NCBI GenBank assembly: GCA_035236585.1
Contig: CP141130.1
Location: 73,851,944 to 73,915,943, forward strand
Reading direction: 5' to 3'
Source: Warburgia ugandensis
Lineage: Eukaryota > Streptophyta > Magnoliopsida > Canellales > Canellaceae
Length of the DNA: 64,000 nucleotides
Position numbers and translations under genes: made by a program. This document shows, in pieces, positions 53,446 through 64,000 of this stretch (position 1 is its first letter; the number at the start of each line of letters is the position of its first letter). The notes beneath the pieces were generated by a model. It searched no databases. It was not told where the DNA came from and worked only from the letters and a program-made list of their open reading frames with translations.

Positions 53446-53998
53446 CTTAGATGGCCACACAGATCCAATCGTAGATCTAAATGCCCCACTAGACATTTTG
53501 CCTCTCATCGGGCATGGTATCATCATATAATCCTAACATCCTCACTTATTAGGTGATCGTTCACCAAGGATGTAATATAAAATCCTAGAGTCATACATGG
53601 CATATGATGTAATGGTACCCATGTACCATAAATGTCTTTTTATTACAACAACAACTATGATATTTTTAAGAAAAGATTGTGTGTATCCAATAATGTCACA
53701 AGTAGGTATCAATTATAAGCATGTCATTCATATAGCATTTCAAGTTACCAATCTTTATCATTCACAAGTAATCATTCTATAATCACATTTGTATGAAATG
53801 CACAGTTTAATTAACATAATGTTTAGCACAAGTAATAAGATCATGTTTAAAACATGCTTTCTTAATTCTCCACCTACCTCCTGTGGCGAGTTCATCCATT
53901 TTTCATTAGCTGATCGACTCTATGTGCTTCAATCTATACAATGCATAAAAATTCTTTTCTTAATACCTTCATGTACATATAGGTATTTAGATTGACAA
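53446..53998. other. unique spacer inside the LTR cluster
   Basis: About 550 bases that I do not find in the other LTR copies. They may be the remainder of an LTR or captured flanking DNA. No coding sequence. Confidence 0.4.
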
Positions 53999-55100
53999 TG
54001 GTACCTCCACTTGAATAAAATGAGAAACAGATGTTGGGTCTGTTTCCCAAACTCGATAGAACCGATGTGGAGGAAAAGAAAACGAGAAAGAAGAGAGGGG
54101 GAAGAAGAAGAGGGAAGAGGAAGGATAAGAGAGGAAATGAAGGGGGAAAAGGTGACCTACATCCTGGAGAAGTGCAGGCCTACCAAAGAAGAAGAAGAAG
54201 AAGAAAAGATGGGTTTTTGGGGGTTTCATGTTGCCGACAAAGGTGGAGCTCGCCAGTGTTGATTGGGGGTTTGAAATTTAGATCTGAACCCCCAACCGTG
54301 CTCGTCTCAAGGGGTGGGGCAAAAGCCCTTTGCTTTAGCCACAATCGGAGGAGCCGAGGATTTGTAGTTGGCCGGAACTTGTGGGTCATAGCCGAAGACA
54401 ATAGTAGCTCGGATCTTAGATCTGAGCAAGTCATCTTTTATGACTGGCCTAGAAGAACCAAAACCCCATTGTTTTGGACGGATCTGGGATGATCTAGGTC
54501 GTCGATTGAGGGGAAAACTGCTGTGTGACGCGGATCAAAGATTTTGACCTGAAATCAACTTCAATCCAGACAATCCAAGAGTGTAGGAAGCACAATAACG
54601 TGCTTTGATGGTAAGATCCGTGAAGCCCATCTTCTGACTTGATGCAATTTTGTTAAATCCGTTTGATTTTACACTAGATCTAGGTTTATATAATAATCCG
54701 ACCATTGAATTGTTAATCCATGTTTAGTAATGGGTAGATCAATGCCCGAGAGAAGTTATATTGGACTAAATTTGTGATTTGTGCTAGAAAATAGATCGAA
54801 CAATCTTAGCCGTCCGATCTGTTACTGTTCACACTGTAACTTCTGGATATCTGATCGATGATCAGACACCACAAATGAATCCCATGACCTTGAATTAGCT
54901 AGGATGTGATTAGAATGTGGAAATTTGTATGAAAAACTAGCAAGAAACCTCAGTCGTCTGATTAGTCACTATTCAAACAGTGACTGGTTGAAGTCGGATC
55001 GACAATCAGGCCCCACAGATGAGTTCTGATTGCCAATCCAAAACTAGAAGTGGTCTATCCGACCAATGTACACCTTTAAATTAGTTAAATCTGACCATGT
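53999..55100 (+). mobile_element. LTR middle part, second forward copy
   Basis: It matches 52,340-53,440 nearly base for base over long stretches, for example GCACAATAACGTGCTTTGAT and CTAGATCTAGGTTTATATAA. It has its own small gaps in the purine-rich part. It starts with GGTACCTCCACTTGAATAAA, which pairs with the inverted copy's end near 55,310. It stops abruptly at GACCATG, where the inverted copy begins. Confidence 0.7.
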
Positions 55101-56035
55101 TTTCTTCTTCTTCTTCAGCAGGCCTGCACTTCTCTAGCATACAGGTTGCCTTTTTCCCCTTCCTTTCCTCTCTTCTCCTTCCTCTTCCCTCTTCTTCTTC
55201 CCCCTCTCTTCTTTCCTGTTTTCTTTTCCTCCCCATCAGTTCTATCGAGTTTGGGAAACAGACCTAATGTATGTTTCTCATTTTACTTAAGTGGGAGTCA
55301 AATGTACCCCCCCTTTTGTTATTTAACTTTTGCTTTGTTTTCTTTATTTTAAAGTCTAATAATGATGTCCCAACTATTCTAAACACTATGATGCCAGTCA
55401 ACATAGACGGTATATCATACTAATGATGTTTTTCAACCCCATTGATTGTCAAATTCTAACTGCTGTAACTGGGGCCCACTTAGCAAAATTATGAAATTAC
55501 CCTTTTGTAAGAAAATTACCATTTACTTGTCCAATCTCTAATTTCAGCGAACTTGGTGTTGTTGGATTTATATTGACTAGTAGAATCCAGATTTTAGAAT
55601 TTCAACTTCATGTTCTTAGTTTTTTTTAATTATCAAAATAGCCCTAACTTCGAAGTCCCATAACTTCTTCATCCGGACGTTGTTTTCAGTGTTCTTTGTC
55701 TCGTTGAATTTTATTTTTCAAGTACTATCTAATGGTTTTAGTTTTAGTTTCAAATGATATTTTTATAAAAAAAGATATATCCCTTAAAAAATCATAACCC
55801 GATCATAGAATAATAAAATTTTAGGGTGAGATTCATCCATAATCCAATCTCAGTGTTTTTGATGTCATTGAACTAAACTTTTCGATCCAAACATTCATGT
55901 TTCCACTTCAAATTCTATTTCTATAAATAAAAAAAAATTAAATTCTTTGGGTCAAAATTTCCAATTATATTCCAAAAATTCTAATTTCACATAATAACGT
56001 CCAAAATAGTATTCACAAAATTCGGAGTCATTACA
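55101..56035 (-). mobile_element. LTR 5' part, inverted copy
   Basis: The reverse complement starts TGTAATGACTCCGAATTTTG at 56,035 and follows the forward copy for about 930 bases to the GGCCTGC...GAAGAAG stretch. On the minus strand AAGGGGGAAGAT (56,036-56,047) lies directly before the LTR start. That looks like a polypurine tract, so this end is probably a true 3' LTR start of a minus-strand element. Confidence 0.68.
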
Positions 56036-56047
56036 ATCTTCCCCCTT

Positions 56048-57739
56048 ATTTGAATTTCATCCTTAAAATTCTTTTAATGCTACCTTTCAACCCGTTCTAG
56101 GAGTATTCTCATCTTATCACAACTTAATTTCTTATAATTCTTTCCATGAAACAATATCCTCCAAAATATAATTAATCTTTAACTTAAACTAATTATTATC
56201 CTCCTCAATAGCATAGCTTTTCCATATGCTCAAATTACTTAGTAACCACTTTTGCTACGTACTCTGATAGTTGATTGTTATGAGCTAGTCCATCAAAACA
56301 ATAAATTTCTGACTATGTTTTTCTTTCATTTCAACTTCCAAAATTCTTTGATTGTAATGATTCTTAGAACACATAAACTTTATCTCCAACTCATCTTTTT
56401 TATTTTTCTCAACCTTTTTTCTCTTTATAATACCTTCAAAGAGTGACTATACATCTCTCAACTTAAATTAAATCTCTTTTGTATGTATGTAATCAATCTG
56501 GCATTAGTAAACTGTCTATCTTGAAGAAAATCAACTGTCACATTTCTAACAAAGTTTTGGTAGAGTCTCCTATGTTTTTCAGACTTATGCATTTAACACA
56601 TGTGGTTGCGATACACCTGATAAACATTCATACATACATACATAATATCTTTTTGAGACTCCGTCTCATCACATTCCAACATTCACTATACAAAATTAAC
56701 TATTCATCCACAATTAATATATATCTCAGAGACACTGTCTCATTACATTCTCCACATTACCATAATATAACAAATCCTAATGCTGTGAGAATTACTTACC
56801 CATTTCTACAACTTCAAGAATAATATCCAACTTCTTCAATAGTATAGTACCAACACATTATAAAATCATCAATTGATAAATAGTTAATCACAATCATCAT
56901 CATCACAACCACATATGATGTAAAATTTTCATATTATTCCATAGAATTTCATATTATTCCATAGAATTCTATCAACATATCTCCTGAATCACATTGGTTT
57001 AGATATATGGAAGTTGCAATTTCAATGACAAATCGAAAACACTTTAATAAATCTTATCTAGGTTGTAAAATCACAACCTTTCACCAAATACTTTCCATCA
57101 CTTCATCATATTTTCAAAACAAATAACTTTTCATTTCGTCGACTATCACTTAATATAAGATATCTTTTCATATCATAACATTTTCATTGTATTTCACTAA
57201 TAACTCTTTCAAGTTCATTCACAAATTTCACATATGGAATCGAAATAAAGTGATCATCATTGAAATCAAAGAACATCTTTGACATTATCAAATTTCCAAT
57301 TTACTGAAATAAGATGCATAGCCTTAAAATCTTGTAATCAGCAACAATGATCTTGAACTTAAGCATCAACGACATCATACAAACATAGATACTGAAGATA
57401 CCACATATGGTTCAGAATTTATTGCCTGAACTTATATCTTTTTGTGTATTCAATTTCAAATACCAAATTGATGCATTCATTGTTTCTCAAATGCAGTTAT
57501 GAATCTAATATCATTAAATGAACAATTGATTTTTGCACTAATTGTGCATTCACATTCAAATACAAAAATATCATCATTGGTGTTTTCAACCTCAATACCT
57601 TACTCTCACAATTTCAATACTGAGACTTCAATGCTTTCATCAATACAAACAAGCATAAATGTTTGTCATATTCTCCCATGACACATGATTCAAAGGAATT
57701 TCTTTAGTTCATTTATCACATAAGGTTTATATCCTCTAT

Positions 57740-57794
<55 letters not shown>

Positions 57795-58060
57795 CACATA
57801 CTCTTCATTAGAAGAGTCCAATTTCATAACGTCAATCAACTGCTAGTGGAATAAACTCGAAACCCATCAATCACTGATGGAATATCACAAATTCAGATAT
57901 GATTCACACGTTAGATATGTTCTTTCAAAATACATAGTTTGAGAACCTTTCTCAAAATAAAGTACATATTCATATCATTTATTTTCTTAAAGTATGTCAG
58001 CCTTCATAGCGGGTGTTTGTTTTCATTTCTTATGATTACCATCTTTTTACATATCCTATA
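56048..58060. other. AT-rich sequence, no gene seen
   Basis: If 56,035 is a 3' LTR start, this should be the element's internal region, yet no polyprotein can be read. Short palindromic phrases GAGACTCCGTCTC (about 56,655) and GAGACACTGTCTC (about 56,735) recall the LTR motif GGAGACAGAGTCTCC. A 20-base unit TCATATTATTCCATAGAATT is repeated twice at about 56,930-56,970. Confidence 0.45.
57744..57791. repeat. (TA)n microsatellite
   Basis: About 48 bases of uninterrupted AT dinucleotides. Confidence 0.97.
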
Positions 58061-58255
58061 TAGGGGTGGCAAAATATGACACGACACGATAACACGACTC
58101 GAACCTGACACGAATTTAGCAGGTTCAGGTCGAGTCTTATCGTGTTCGTGTCATTTTCAAGTGACCCAAAAATGACACGCCAAAAATCGTGTCGTGTTCA
58201 AGTCAATGAGTTTGACTTGTCGTGTCGACCTGTTTGACACACAACCTATTTACTC
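58061..58255. repeat. hAT-like terminal or subterminal repeat
   Basis: It starts TAGGGGTGGCAAAATATGAC. It is followed by many copies of GACACG or its reverse complement (ACACGACACGATAACACGAC, TCGTGTTCGTGTC, CGTGTCGTGTTC, TCGTGTCGACC). The GGGGTGGCAAA start followed by CGTGTC clusters is a pattern I associate with hAT-type element ends in plants. No opposite terminus or 8-base duplication was found. Confidence 0.35.
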
Positions 58256-58291
58256 ATGACCTTGACACGATTGATATGGAATGATTGAAAA

Positions 58292-58565
58292 TATAGGACG
58301 GTTCATGAGTAATAGTCCTATATTACTAGTTATATAGGACGGCTATTCACAAACCGTCCTATATTACTAGTTATATATAGGATGGCTATTTACAAACCGT
58401 CCTATATTACTAGTTATATATAGGATGGCTATTCACAAACCGTCCTATATTACTAGTAATATATAGGACGACTATTCACAAACTGTCCTATATTACTGGT
58501 TACATAGGATAGCTATTGAGGAACCGTACTATATTACTAAGTTATATGGGATGGTTCTTCTAGAG
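58292..58565. repeat. tandem array of 43-bp hairpin units
   Basis: Six to seven head-to-tail copies with a period of 41-43 bases. The consensus is ATAGGACGG, an 11-base spacer CTATTCACAAA, CCGTCCTAT, then ATTACTAGTTAT. The two 9-base arms are exact inverted repeats, so each unit can fold as a hairpin. Middle copies are the most alike and outer ones have drifted. Arrays like this are typical of the subterminal regions of CACTA elements, where the TNPA protein binds. A CACTA-type gene begins about 1.2 kb to the right. Confidence 0.85.
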
Positions 58566-59807
58566 CCACTATCAATGAGTTATTCTCACACACATAAAGA
58601 TATTCTTAGAGGAACAGCTTCTTCCACTTTCTCGTTGACATTCGGGTGCATCTTAGAGAATATGGAAAGAAAGCAAAGACATGAGAGTGACAAACTATAA
58701 ACAGGAATTCACAAAATATAATCCAGAAATATGTGATTCAAGATCTGAATGAAGCAGGATTTCCTAAAATGTAAGCCGAAGCAACTTCACCTTCCAATTT
58801 GCAAGTTTCTGATAAAACACATTTGATTGGCAACAGATAAGTGAAAGCTTGCAAACATGATATAATTACAACGAGTGGAACTTCCTCATCCCCCTTTTTG
58901 TTCATGCAAATAATTGTGTGTTCTGATTCTCAGAAACATGGTAGCTCAGAATCATGGGCTCCAATCATCACAATTGCCCAACATATCAATCACTTAGCAC
59001 CATCTCCATGACTATATCATTCCAATTGTCAATAGGCCTAGGCAGGCACCAATGCAGACAATCATTTTGAACTTTGGCATTTTTATCCTTAGCAAATGGA
59101 TGAAATTGCCTGTAAGGGCCGGGATGTCCATCAGGTCTCAATTCAAAACACCAACTTCACAATCACATCATTGAAATTTGAAAGTTTTTTGGTATCATAT
59201 TCATATGAATCATATCTACAACTTCAGTATATATATAAGTAATTTCAATCATCAACCTCCATTCCATATATGCCTCCCTCTCCAATACATGATACAATAC
59301 ATGATATCAACCACCCATACTATATCTGTATCATGTATGTACATACATGATACAATACAACCCATTTGCTCATCTAAGCCAACATTGAAAATTGATGATC
59401 AACCCATCTGCTAATCAAAACACCAACTTCACAATCGCATCATTGAAATTTGAAAGTTTGAAACAAAGAAAGCACATGCATTGATACAGTGTACTTCAAT
59501 CAAAAGAAAAATAGAACACATCCATTGAAATGAACTGATCTTTGTATTATATTTGAGTAAAATGTATATACATGAATGATAATATACATTCATTTACATC
59601 ACTGAACAACAAATTAAAATTCATAATATGATCTGTCCATTCCATTCTAATATCATCTAGATCCAACTAGGAGTAACTCTTGGTTCCCAAATCCACTTGC
59701 AAGAAACATATAATAACTTAGTTCAAAGATCAGACATGTAATCTTAGATTCAGTCAGGAAATATACAAATCAAAAGTGTAACATTGGTCAGTAAGTCTAA
59801 GTGTCAC
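58566..59807. other. non-coding sequence between hairpin array and CACTA gene
   Basis: No protein is recognised. A perfect 26-base palindrome, two halves of GTATCATGTATGT and its complement, lies at 59,328-59,353. A phrase AACACCAACTTCACAATC occurs twice (about 59,147 and 59,419) with ATCATTGAAATTTGAAAG after each. This is probably the 3' part of the CACTA element. Confidence 0.45.
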
Positions 59808-62800
59808 CTTTCTCAATTGTGAGACTGTAACTCCATTGTGAATGATGGTTCTCATGTATCTAAGAACATAATATCCACACTCCCAATCTGATTTTTGTTT
59901 AGGGCACTGCAGAACAATACCACCAAAGACAACAAAAAAGTTTCAAAATATAATTTCCAATAAGTTCAGGTTTAAAATTATATTAAAGAGTCTAAAGAGC
60001 AGCAATTAGTAAACTGTACCTTAGCCTTCTTCTAGTTGAGTTTTGGTGGGTGGTGAATGCCTTCCCTCTCAGCCCATTTATACCATGCTCTACACACATA
60101 TAATTGAAAAGCATTAGATTATGAATATTATTATAGTTGCCAGGTGAGTAGTTATATTATAATAAAAGGAATAATAAAGACTTACTTGTTTATAATTTCC
60201 ATAAGGTGTTCCTAAATGTGTGCTCCACATGAATAAAAAAAAATTGCATGGCCACCATGCACATCCAAAGCAAGCAACATCCAATGGGACCTAAAAAAAT
60301 AATAATTCAATTGAATTTTCTCTAATCTTAACTGATATAGTATTCATGTGTATGAATTGTGAAATTAAAATGGCATAATTAAGCAACCTATGTTACAACG
60401 TACTAGCTATTGTAGGGAATCAGTAAGGCTTGCCCCTTCACACAACTCATGAGACCAGGAATGATATCTTAACTTTGTTTGTCCTCAGGCAAATAGTCCA
60501 ATTGAAAGACAAGAGAAGGGTCAAGGAACTTGTAAATGTCCTTGACCTCTAGTCTTTGCAAGCTATCATGCAAATACCTGCATTTGAAATTTGGGTTAAT
60601 GTCAAATAATTATTAAGTTTTATTAAAAAAAGCAAGTATTAAGTAATGTTACATTGATTCATAAGTCTTAACTCTAATAGAGCAGTTACACGACGTACCC
60701 TATATAGACTATGATGTGCATGTACTCCAATTGATCCATATTACACATGGCTAAGAGGTCTTCCTTGAAGAGTGGAACCTCAACCACATCGTTTGAAAGC
60801 ACACCTGCCATTATCCTTACATGATTCATTGTATTTATGTTGCCTTCATTGGCCAGTCTATACAGTACCGTTAGGAATGGAGGTGTGTTAGGTAAAACCT
60901 CCACCTGATCCCTACACTGTAGATGTAATCATGTAACATTTTAGAAATTAGAAATGAATATATACAACATATACTGATATACTAGCAGATATAAAAGAAG
61001 AGACGCATTGAGGTAAAATTAGAATATTTTATAATATAACATTGTGACTACTGACTTGTGAGTAGTGAGCACCTAACAAGTGCTTTGAACTTGTTAGTTG
61101 TTGCATCATTCAAGTTCACATGTAACATAATACAACTATGCAAAAATATAGAACTAGTACTACTTGGGAAGGCTGGGATGTGGCTACACTTGCCATTACG
61201 CTAGAATTTGCCGGCAGCGAGGTTTGCTTCAATTGCCCCTTGTGCTGCTTTTGGTGATTCGATATGTTGCAGACAATATTAATCAATGAACAATTTAGGG
61301 CGACTTAAAAAAAGGTAGGAGAAAATGAAGCCATGACTACAGTTAGGATATATGTACCTTGGAATTGGATATCATTGGTTTTATGTGTTTCTTTGGCCAA
61401 CACACATGATATCTAATTGCATCCCCAACAGTTTCAACATCATCCCCTTCGACTGAAAATGGAAGGAGAGCATCTGGTTGAATGGCAGCAGTGATGCACA
61501 CACGCTTAGTGTGTGGAGGCATCAACTTACCATGCAAGGTGGTGGAAGTCATGGGCTGAACATCGTACAGTATTGCCACAGCCACATGGTTCTTAGATGT
61601 ATGTACCTGCAACATGCACTGACCCACCTGCATTTGAGAAATGAAATATATATATATAATAATTAGTGATGCAATGTAAACTAAAAAGGTTAGTAAATAA
61701 ATAACATTGTAAAACTAAACAAGTGAATATACATACCTCACTGATTGGGAGTACTTGTTCTGCCACCTCTTCATCTGATGGAGGACTAGGAGTAGCAGTG
61801 CAGCTATTATTAAATTGGGGTGGTTGAACTTGAGGTTGAGCTTCAGCTTGAGGGCCGCCAACATCCTCACATGAGGTTCTTCTGCCACCTTGGAGTTCCT
61901 TCAACAGTTGATCTTTGATCTTGCTATATATCTCCACAACTGTTTGCTTCTTCCATTCTTCGAATTCTTGTAACGTAGGAGCCTTTTGTTTGGGGAAGAA
62001 TTTGGAAGGAACAACACCCCGACCTTGGCCCCTTACCTGGCTAGGGTGCTCATCCTTGTTGCCCATTGCCCTATACAAGATGTCCCCCTTTGCAGCAGTG
62101 CTGCTAAGAGTCCTTGTAGTTGCACTTGCACTCTCTTGGGTCAACTCTTCCTGCACACATAAAGATCATAACATGATAACATCACTATTACATATGTAAT
62201 ATTTAAATAATATACTATGCAAGGGTATAAACGTATTTAACTAAGCAATATGCAAATAAAGTAAAAGTATAAAACTTAAAGTCTTAAACCACTTACAATT
62301 CTTGAAACAATTGTTGCAGTTGTCTCGTTGGCAAAGGTGTGGGAGTTACGCCCTTTCGAATGTGCCATTTTCCATAGAATAGCATGGTCGATAGGCTCCG
62401 TTTTCCCAACCTTCTTTTGTTGTAATAAGAGACACTAAGTCAGAGTTAATAAATAAAAATCTACTATGATTAGACAAATGGAATGTGACATGATATACTT
62501 ACTACATCTGCCTCTAATCGTGCATAGCCAACCCTTGAAAAGTGGTGTGGCATATGGTTCTGTGCACATGCCTTTTGTCCTTTTATACACTTTGCCTGGA
62601 CATCAAAGTAATGTGATCAAAATACAAACAATTATAATAATTACAAGAATCAAAATTTAGCTTGGCTAGCTCAAGTTGTGATTACCTCAAAATCAGGAGA
62701 TAACCTATATTGTACAAATTGATTCCATGCTTCTTGGTCAATGAAGCAGAAATACAATTGAGGGACCATGTTAAGTGTAGAAGGATCATGAGAATTTGGA

Positions 62801-63403
62801 AGTATGTACTTCCTTACAAGCTCACTCTTTCATTTCCTCCAAGCTTCACCAGCTCCTCGCAATGCTTGCTTCTTGCACTCATCAGATACGTCAAAGGCAG
62901 ACTACAAAACAAAAGAAGAAGCATGTTAAAGTGACTAACTTACTACTGAGTATTGTAGCAACTTTGTGTATCTTATTGTGATTCATATGCAAACAAAATA
63001 TATAAATATAAAGGACATATTATGTTATATGTATGAAGAATTTACATACCTTGACCATTTCCCATATTGAATCTTTGACTTGTGGCAATACAAGTCTCCA
63101 ATCAGTCATTGATACTAGCACAAGTCTTTTAACAGTGCAACATATGAAACTAGTATAGGCATGTCCAGTACCACCAATCGGTTGGCCTTTAGTGTTAAAT
63201 TGTACCATTTCTTTTATTCCAACTGAGGTTCTCTTATTTATGTGATCCATTTGTGTTGGCCCCCTCCCCCTGACCTTTCTCTTGACACTAACAGGTGGTG
63301 TTACTGATGGTGATGGACATGTGCTTGATAGCCTTGATTGTTCTGCTTCTGTGTGTTGTAATTGTTCTACTTGTACCTCTCCTACTTCTTCTACTTGCTC
63401 CAT
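59808..63403 (-). pseudogene. CACTA (En/Spm) TNPA-like and Ulp1-peptidase gene, decayed
   Basis: Exons with GT-AG borders can be followed on the minus strand. 63,050-63,403 holds RGRGPTQMD and VQFNTKGQPIGGTGHAYTSF. 62,686-62,901, 62,506-62,595 (HHFSRVGYARLEAD) and 62,297-62,413 (IDHAILWKMAHSKGR) follow, then 61,737-62,150. 61,358-61,627 is a DUF8039-like region (LHGKLMPPHTKRVCITAAI, PDALLPFSVEGDDVETVGDA). 60,699-60,904 follows, and then a C48 (Ulp1/SUMO-protease-like) domain with its His in SHWMLLALD (about 60,280) and Cys in DWECGYYVLRYM (59,808-59,906). The first part matches plant Ptta/En/Spm transposases that bind subterminal repeats. Stops occur in 62,686-62,901 (TGA after AWRK), after DKQS (about 60,490) and after PPKLN (about 60,030), so this copy is dead. 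Some exons between 60.9 and 61.3 kb are unclear. No TNPD transposase is in the window. Confidence 0.82.
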
Positions 63404-63932
63404 GTTTGCTTCACAAATAAAAATGACTACAGTTAGACAAGAAAAGTGGAATACAGGGATAAGCAGTAGCACCCTTGAACCATCACAATTTTTTCGTTGG
63501 ACACTATACTGGAAGCCTCCTACAAGGTCAGATTGTTGCTTCCACAGATGCTAAATGCTTCTTACTTCCAAAATTTAATGGTAGCTCAATTCGCATCACA
63601 CTTCCCTTTCCTCCGAGACTTTCCTGGTCATTAGAAATATACTTCCATTTACATGATTTTGTTTAAAGGATGAGCTTTCCTTCTTTTGATGCCATAAGAA
63701 ATCCATTTAAAACTTGAAGTAGATCTTGATATTGCCCTACTGGAGTATTTTATAGCTTTTAAGTTCGTTATAGCAATAATTTGATAATTACTTTAGTGTC
63801 TAGAAGTTAATCTTGCTATGCTAACTGAAATTATAACACAATAACCATGAATTTTTCTCTGGTTACTCTTAACCTAAACTACATTACCTCTGCTTTCTTG
63901 ACTTGTTTTTCAATAAAAACTTTAACAAAAAA
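63404..63932. other. non-coding sequence, no gene seen
   Basis: It lies upstream of the CACTA-type gene. I did not find a CACTA terminal repeat here; the element may extend past the window. Confidence 0.45.
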
Positions 63933-64000
63933 AGGCAGCCCAGTGCATGAAGCTCCTGCATATGCTATATCCATGCCTCGAAACCCTGACCTAAAGGTCA
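63933..64000 (-). repeat. Au SINE, cut by the window edge
   Basis: AAAAAGGCAGCCCAGTGCAT, then GAAGCTCCTGCATATGC, then a gap and CTGACCTAAAGGTCA at the window end. This is the Au body in reverse. Its middle (the CCCTTGTGGTCC part) is deleted, and its head lies outside. Confidence 0.7.

Noticed and set aside
58292-58565. CRISPR-like array
   Set aside because: Units are contiguous hairpins without unique spacers and the DNA is a plant nuclear genome; subterminal transposon repeats explain it better.

Overview
The window is nuclear DNA of a flowering plant. It carries a plant U-box/ARM E3 ligase gene with a normal plant intron, several Au-type SINEs, an Athila-group Ty3/gypsy retrotransposon primed by tRNA-Asp, a CACTA (En/Spm) gene with a Ulp1 peptidase, and an RTE-type LINE remnant. 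Transposon-rich spacing and long introns suggest a large genome; I cannot name the species. There are only two host loci: one looks intact and one looks dead. Everything else is mobile DNA, its debris, or AT-rich spacer in which I see no gene. Layout: 1-7.3 kb is spacer with short SINE-like scraps. 7.3-10.9 kb is a TGTAATAC...CATTACA long-terminal-repeat-like block, followed by a fold-back element at 11.35-11.73 kb. 14.0-14.4 kb may hold a scrap of a pentatricopeptide-repeat gene. 16.4-18.9 kb (minus strand) is the PUB9-like ubiquitin ligase gene, with a TATA box at 19.08 kb. 19.1-25.5 kb is spacer with a possible MITE, one Au SINE with clear target-site duplications and other SINE scraps. 25,565-40,274 is one complete but decayed Athila-like element on the minus strand. 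It is bounded by a perfect 5-bp duplication (TCAAT), and a 2.75-kb solo LTR of another family is nested in its 3' LTR. 42.0-47.7 kb is a minus-strand solanesyl diphosphate synthase (SPS3-like) pseudogene. Its splice sites are still readable, but it has nonsense codons, a frameshift and a missing exon, and two Au SINEs sit in its introns. 48.6-50.3 kb holds a local duplication, an Au SINE and the RTE LINE remnant. 51.1-56.0 kb is a rearranged cluster of LTR pieces in direct and inverted orientation. 58.1-58.6 kb has a GACACG-rich repeat and a tandem array of 43-bp hairpin units. 59.8-63.4 kb is a decayed CACTA-type gene (TNPA-like region, DUF8039-like region, C48 peptidase) on the minus strand, probably the owner of the hairpin array. 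An Au SINE is cut by the right window edge. The genes do not form a pathway. The PUB9-like gene would act in protein ubiquitination, and the SPS gene would once have made the ubiquinone side chain. The most informative content is the record of nested insertions and of gene decay, with several stop codons that fit C-to-T changes at methylated sites. I did not find a convincing undescribed biological system; the hairpin array beside the CACTA gene and the folded LTR cluster are the structures most worth a second look.
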